DNA of 42,152 nucleotides, taken from contig SLRW01000005.1 in NCBI GenBank assembly GCA_007130745.1, forward strand, positions 1 through 42,152. Direction: 5' to 3'. Within the stretch, counting starts at the first letter, position 1. Every line of letters begins with the position of its first letter. Below the pieces are notes generated by a model, which was not told the origin of the DNA, made no database searches, and saw only the letters and a list, made by a program, of their open reading frames with translations. Both the position numbers and the translations under genes were made by a program. This document shows, piece by piece, positions 40,509 to 42,152 of the stretch. This stretch comes from Gammaproteobacteria bacterium (GTDB lineage Bacteria; Pseudomonadota; Gammaproteobacteria; UBA5335; SLRW01).

Positions 40509-41945
40509 ATGGCAGTAAAAAAATTTGATGTCGTAGTTATAGGAGCCGGGCCGGCCGGTTATGTGGCGGCCATCCGCTGCGCCCAACTGGGGCTGAAGAC
40601 AGCTTGCATTGATGACTGGACCGGCCGTGACGGCAAGACCGCGCTGGGCGGCACCTGTCTGAATGCCGGCTGCATCCCGTCCAAGGCGATGCTGGAAGTT
40701 TCGGAAATCTATGCCCGCACCAGTGCCGGCATGGATGATTTTGGCATCAAGACCAGCGGCGTGCAGCTCGACCTCGCCGCCATGCACAAACACAAGAGCA
40801 AGGTGGTGCGTACCCTGACCGGGGGTATTGAAGGCCTGTTCAAGACCAACAAAATCACGCGCATGGAAGGGCGGGGCAAGCTCCTCAGTAACAATCGGGT
40901 TGAATTCACGCCGTTGAAGAAAAACGCCAGGTCCGAAGAAATTGAAGCCGAACATGTGATCCTGGCCAGCGGTTCACGACCGGTGGATATCGACTCGGCG
41001 CCGATGGATGGCGAGCGTATTGTGGATTCCTGGGGTGCGCTTGATTTTGAGGAAGTACCCAAAAAGCTCGGCGTCATTGGCGCCGGGGTGATCGGCCTGG
41101 AATTGGGCAGCGTATGGCGGCGTCTGGGCAGCGAAGTGGTGTTGCTTGAAGCCCAGGACCAGTTCCTGGCCTTTGCCGACCGTGATCTGGGCAAGCATGC
41201 GCTCAAGTCCTTCCAGAAGCAGGGTCTTGATATTCGTCTGGGCTGCCGGGTGCTTTCCGGCAAGGCCACGGCCAAACAGGTGGCGGTGGAATACGAGGAT
41301 GCCAGCGGCAAGAAGCAGACGCTGAAGTTTGATCGTCTGGTTGTCTCGGTGGGCCGTCGGCCCAATACCGACAATCTGGCGGTGGAAGAGGCCGGGTTGC
41401 AGCTTGATGAAAAGGGGTATGTGGATATAGACGAGGATTGCCGCACGAACCTGCCCGGCGTCTATGCCATTGGCGACGTAGTGCGCGGCCCGATGCTGGC
41501 CCACAAGGGCTCGGAAGAGGGCATGGCAGTGGCCGAGACCATTGCCGGTGGCAAGGGCCATGTGAACTACGAGGCCATTCCGTCGGTTGTGTATACCCAC
41601 CCTGAAATTGCCTGGGTAGGGCGCAATGAGGAAGAACTCAAGGCGGCTGGTGTGGAATATCGCGTGGGCACTTTCCCTTATGCCGCGGCGGGTCGTGCGC
41701 ATGCCATGGGTGAGACCGAGGGCATCGTCAAGATACTGGCCGATGCCGATACCGATCGCCTGCTGGGGGTGCATATTTTCGGCCACAATGCCGGCGAGTT
41801 GATCGGCGAGGCCGTGGTAGCGATGGAATTCGAGGCCAGCGCCGAGGATCTGGCGCGCACTATTCACGCCCATCCCACGCTGTCGGAGGCCATTCACGAG
41901 GCTGCCCTCAACGTGGACAAGCGGGCGATACATATCAAGAACTGA
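40509..41945 (+). CDS. lpd: Dihydrolipoyl dehydrogenase (OGDH E3)
   Basis: KFDVVVIGAGPAGYVAAIRCAQLGLKTACID; GGTCLNAGCIPSKAMLE; no lipoyl domain; follows sucB. Confidence 0.97.
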   Translation: MAVKKFDVVVIGAGPAGYVAAIRCAQLGLKTACIDDWTGRDGKTALGGTCLNAGCIPSKAMLEVSEIYARTSAGMDDFGIKTSGVQLDLAAMHKHKSKVVRTLTGGIEGLFKTNKITRMEGRGKLLSNNRVEFTPLKKNARSEEIEAEHVILASGSRPVDIDSAPMDGERIVDSWGALDFEEVPKKLGVIGAGVIGLELGSVWRRLGSEVVLLEAQDQFLAFADRDLGKHALKSFQKQGLDIRLGCRVLSGKATAKQVAVEYEDASGKKQTLKFDRLVVSVGRRPNTDNLAVEEAGLQLDEKGYVDIDEDCRTNLPGVYAIGDVVRGPMLAHKGSEEGMAVAETIAGGKGHVNYEAIPSVVYTHPEIAWVGRNEEELKAAGVEYRVGTFPYAAAGRAHAMGETEGIVKILADADTDRLLGVHIFGHNAGELIGEAVVAMEFEASAEDLARTIHAHPTLSEAIHEAALNVDKRAIHIKN

Positions 41946-41968
41946 CTGGCGTCAATTCTTGCGTGTTC

Positions 41969-42042
41969 CGTTTTCCGTGTTCTGTTTTCCGAAGAGATCG
42001 GTCGAAGCCATTCGGAACACGGTAAACGGAACACGGAAAACG
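41969..42042. repeat. Inverted repeat made of short tandem words
   Basis: CGTTTTCCGTGTTCTGTTTTCCG (41969-41991) vs inverted CGGTAAACGGAACACGGAAAACG (42020-42042), 21/23 paired. Confidence 0.85.
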
Positions 42043-42076
42043 AAAAGGGGCTGCGCCTTTGGCGCAGCCCCTTTTT
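42043..42076. terminator. Bidirectional rho-independent terminator between lpd and tRNA-Val
   Basis: AAAA-GGGGCTGCGCC-TTT-GGCGCAGCCCC-TTTTT. Confidence 0.95.
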
Positions 42077-42078
42077 AT

Positions 42079-42152
42079 TGGTGGGCGATGCTGGGATTGA
42101 ACCAGCGACCCCTGCCGTGTGAAGGCAGTGCTCTCCCGCTGAGCTAATCGCC
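42079..42152 (-). tRNA. tRNA-Val, anticodon CAC, CCA encoded; G1 lies 1 nt beyond the window
   Basis: Reverse strand (G)GGCGATTAGCTCAGCGGGAGAGCACTGCCTTCACACGGCAGGGGTCGCTGGTTCAATCCCAGCATCGCCCACCA; all four stems pair; loop TTCACAC. Confidence 0.95.

Noticed and set aside
41959-42147. 62-aa ORF over the lpd 3' region
   Set aside because: Covers an inverted repeat, a terminator and an antisense tRNA; a common false ORF type (...MLGLNQRPLPCEGSALPLS).
1-42152. Prophage, transposon, defence island or biosynthetic cluster
   Set aside because: Nearly every interval is filled by conserved housekeeping genes; no integrase, transposase or phage/defence domain seen.

Overview
The window is a gammaproteobacterial-type chromosomal segment, almost entirely conserved housekeeping genes. 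In order it carries: the 3' end of a YqaA/DedA-like membrane protein, nlpD, an Mth938-like gene, alaC-hom-thrC, an RpfE-like gene, prfB (with its +1 programmed frameshift)-lysS, ygfZ, a complete sdh cluster, a small unknown membrane protein, a beta-barrel OMP, nadB, rpoE-rseA-rseB-rseC-mucD, a glutaredoxin-like gene, lepA-lepB-DUF4845-rnc-era-recO-pdxJ, a solitary DegT-type aminotransferase, aceE-aceF-lpd, divergent sucA-sucB-lpd, and a tRNA-Val(CAC) cut by 1 nt at the right edge. I see no CRISPR array, prophage, transposase or recognisable defence system. The best hidden item is a 58-codon ORF at 10425-10601, below the ORF-track length cutoff. It encodes an SDHAF4/DUF1674-type succinate dehydrogenase assembly factor (C-terminus FGGPEGPEPTRYGDWERRGRCSDF), preceded by a good sigma70-like promoter and followed by sdhCDAB-sdhE-ygfX. 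Two SDH assembly factors (SDHAF4-like and SdhE/SDHAF2) therefore flank a mitochondrial-like SDH. Other points of interest are short palindromic repeats (dRS3-like ATTCCC-N8-GGGAAT elements flanking the solitary DegT gene, and word-tandem inverted repeats at 968-1060 and 41969-42042), hairpins in unusual places (hom leader, sdhA/sdhB gap, pdxJ stop codon), a candidate sigmaE autopromoter, and nlpD without rpoS next to it. No strong evidence of a wholly new system was found.
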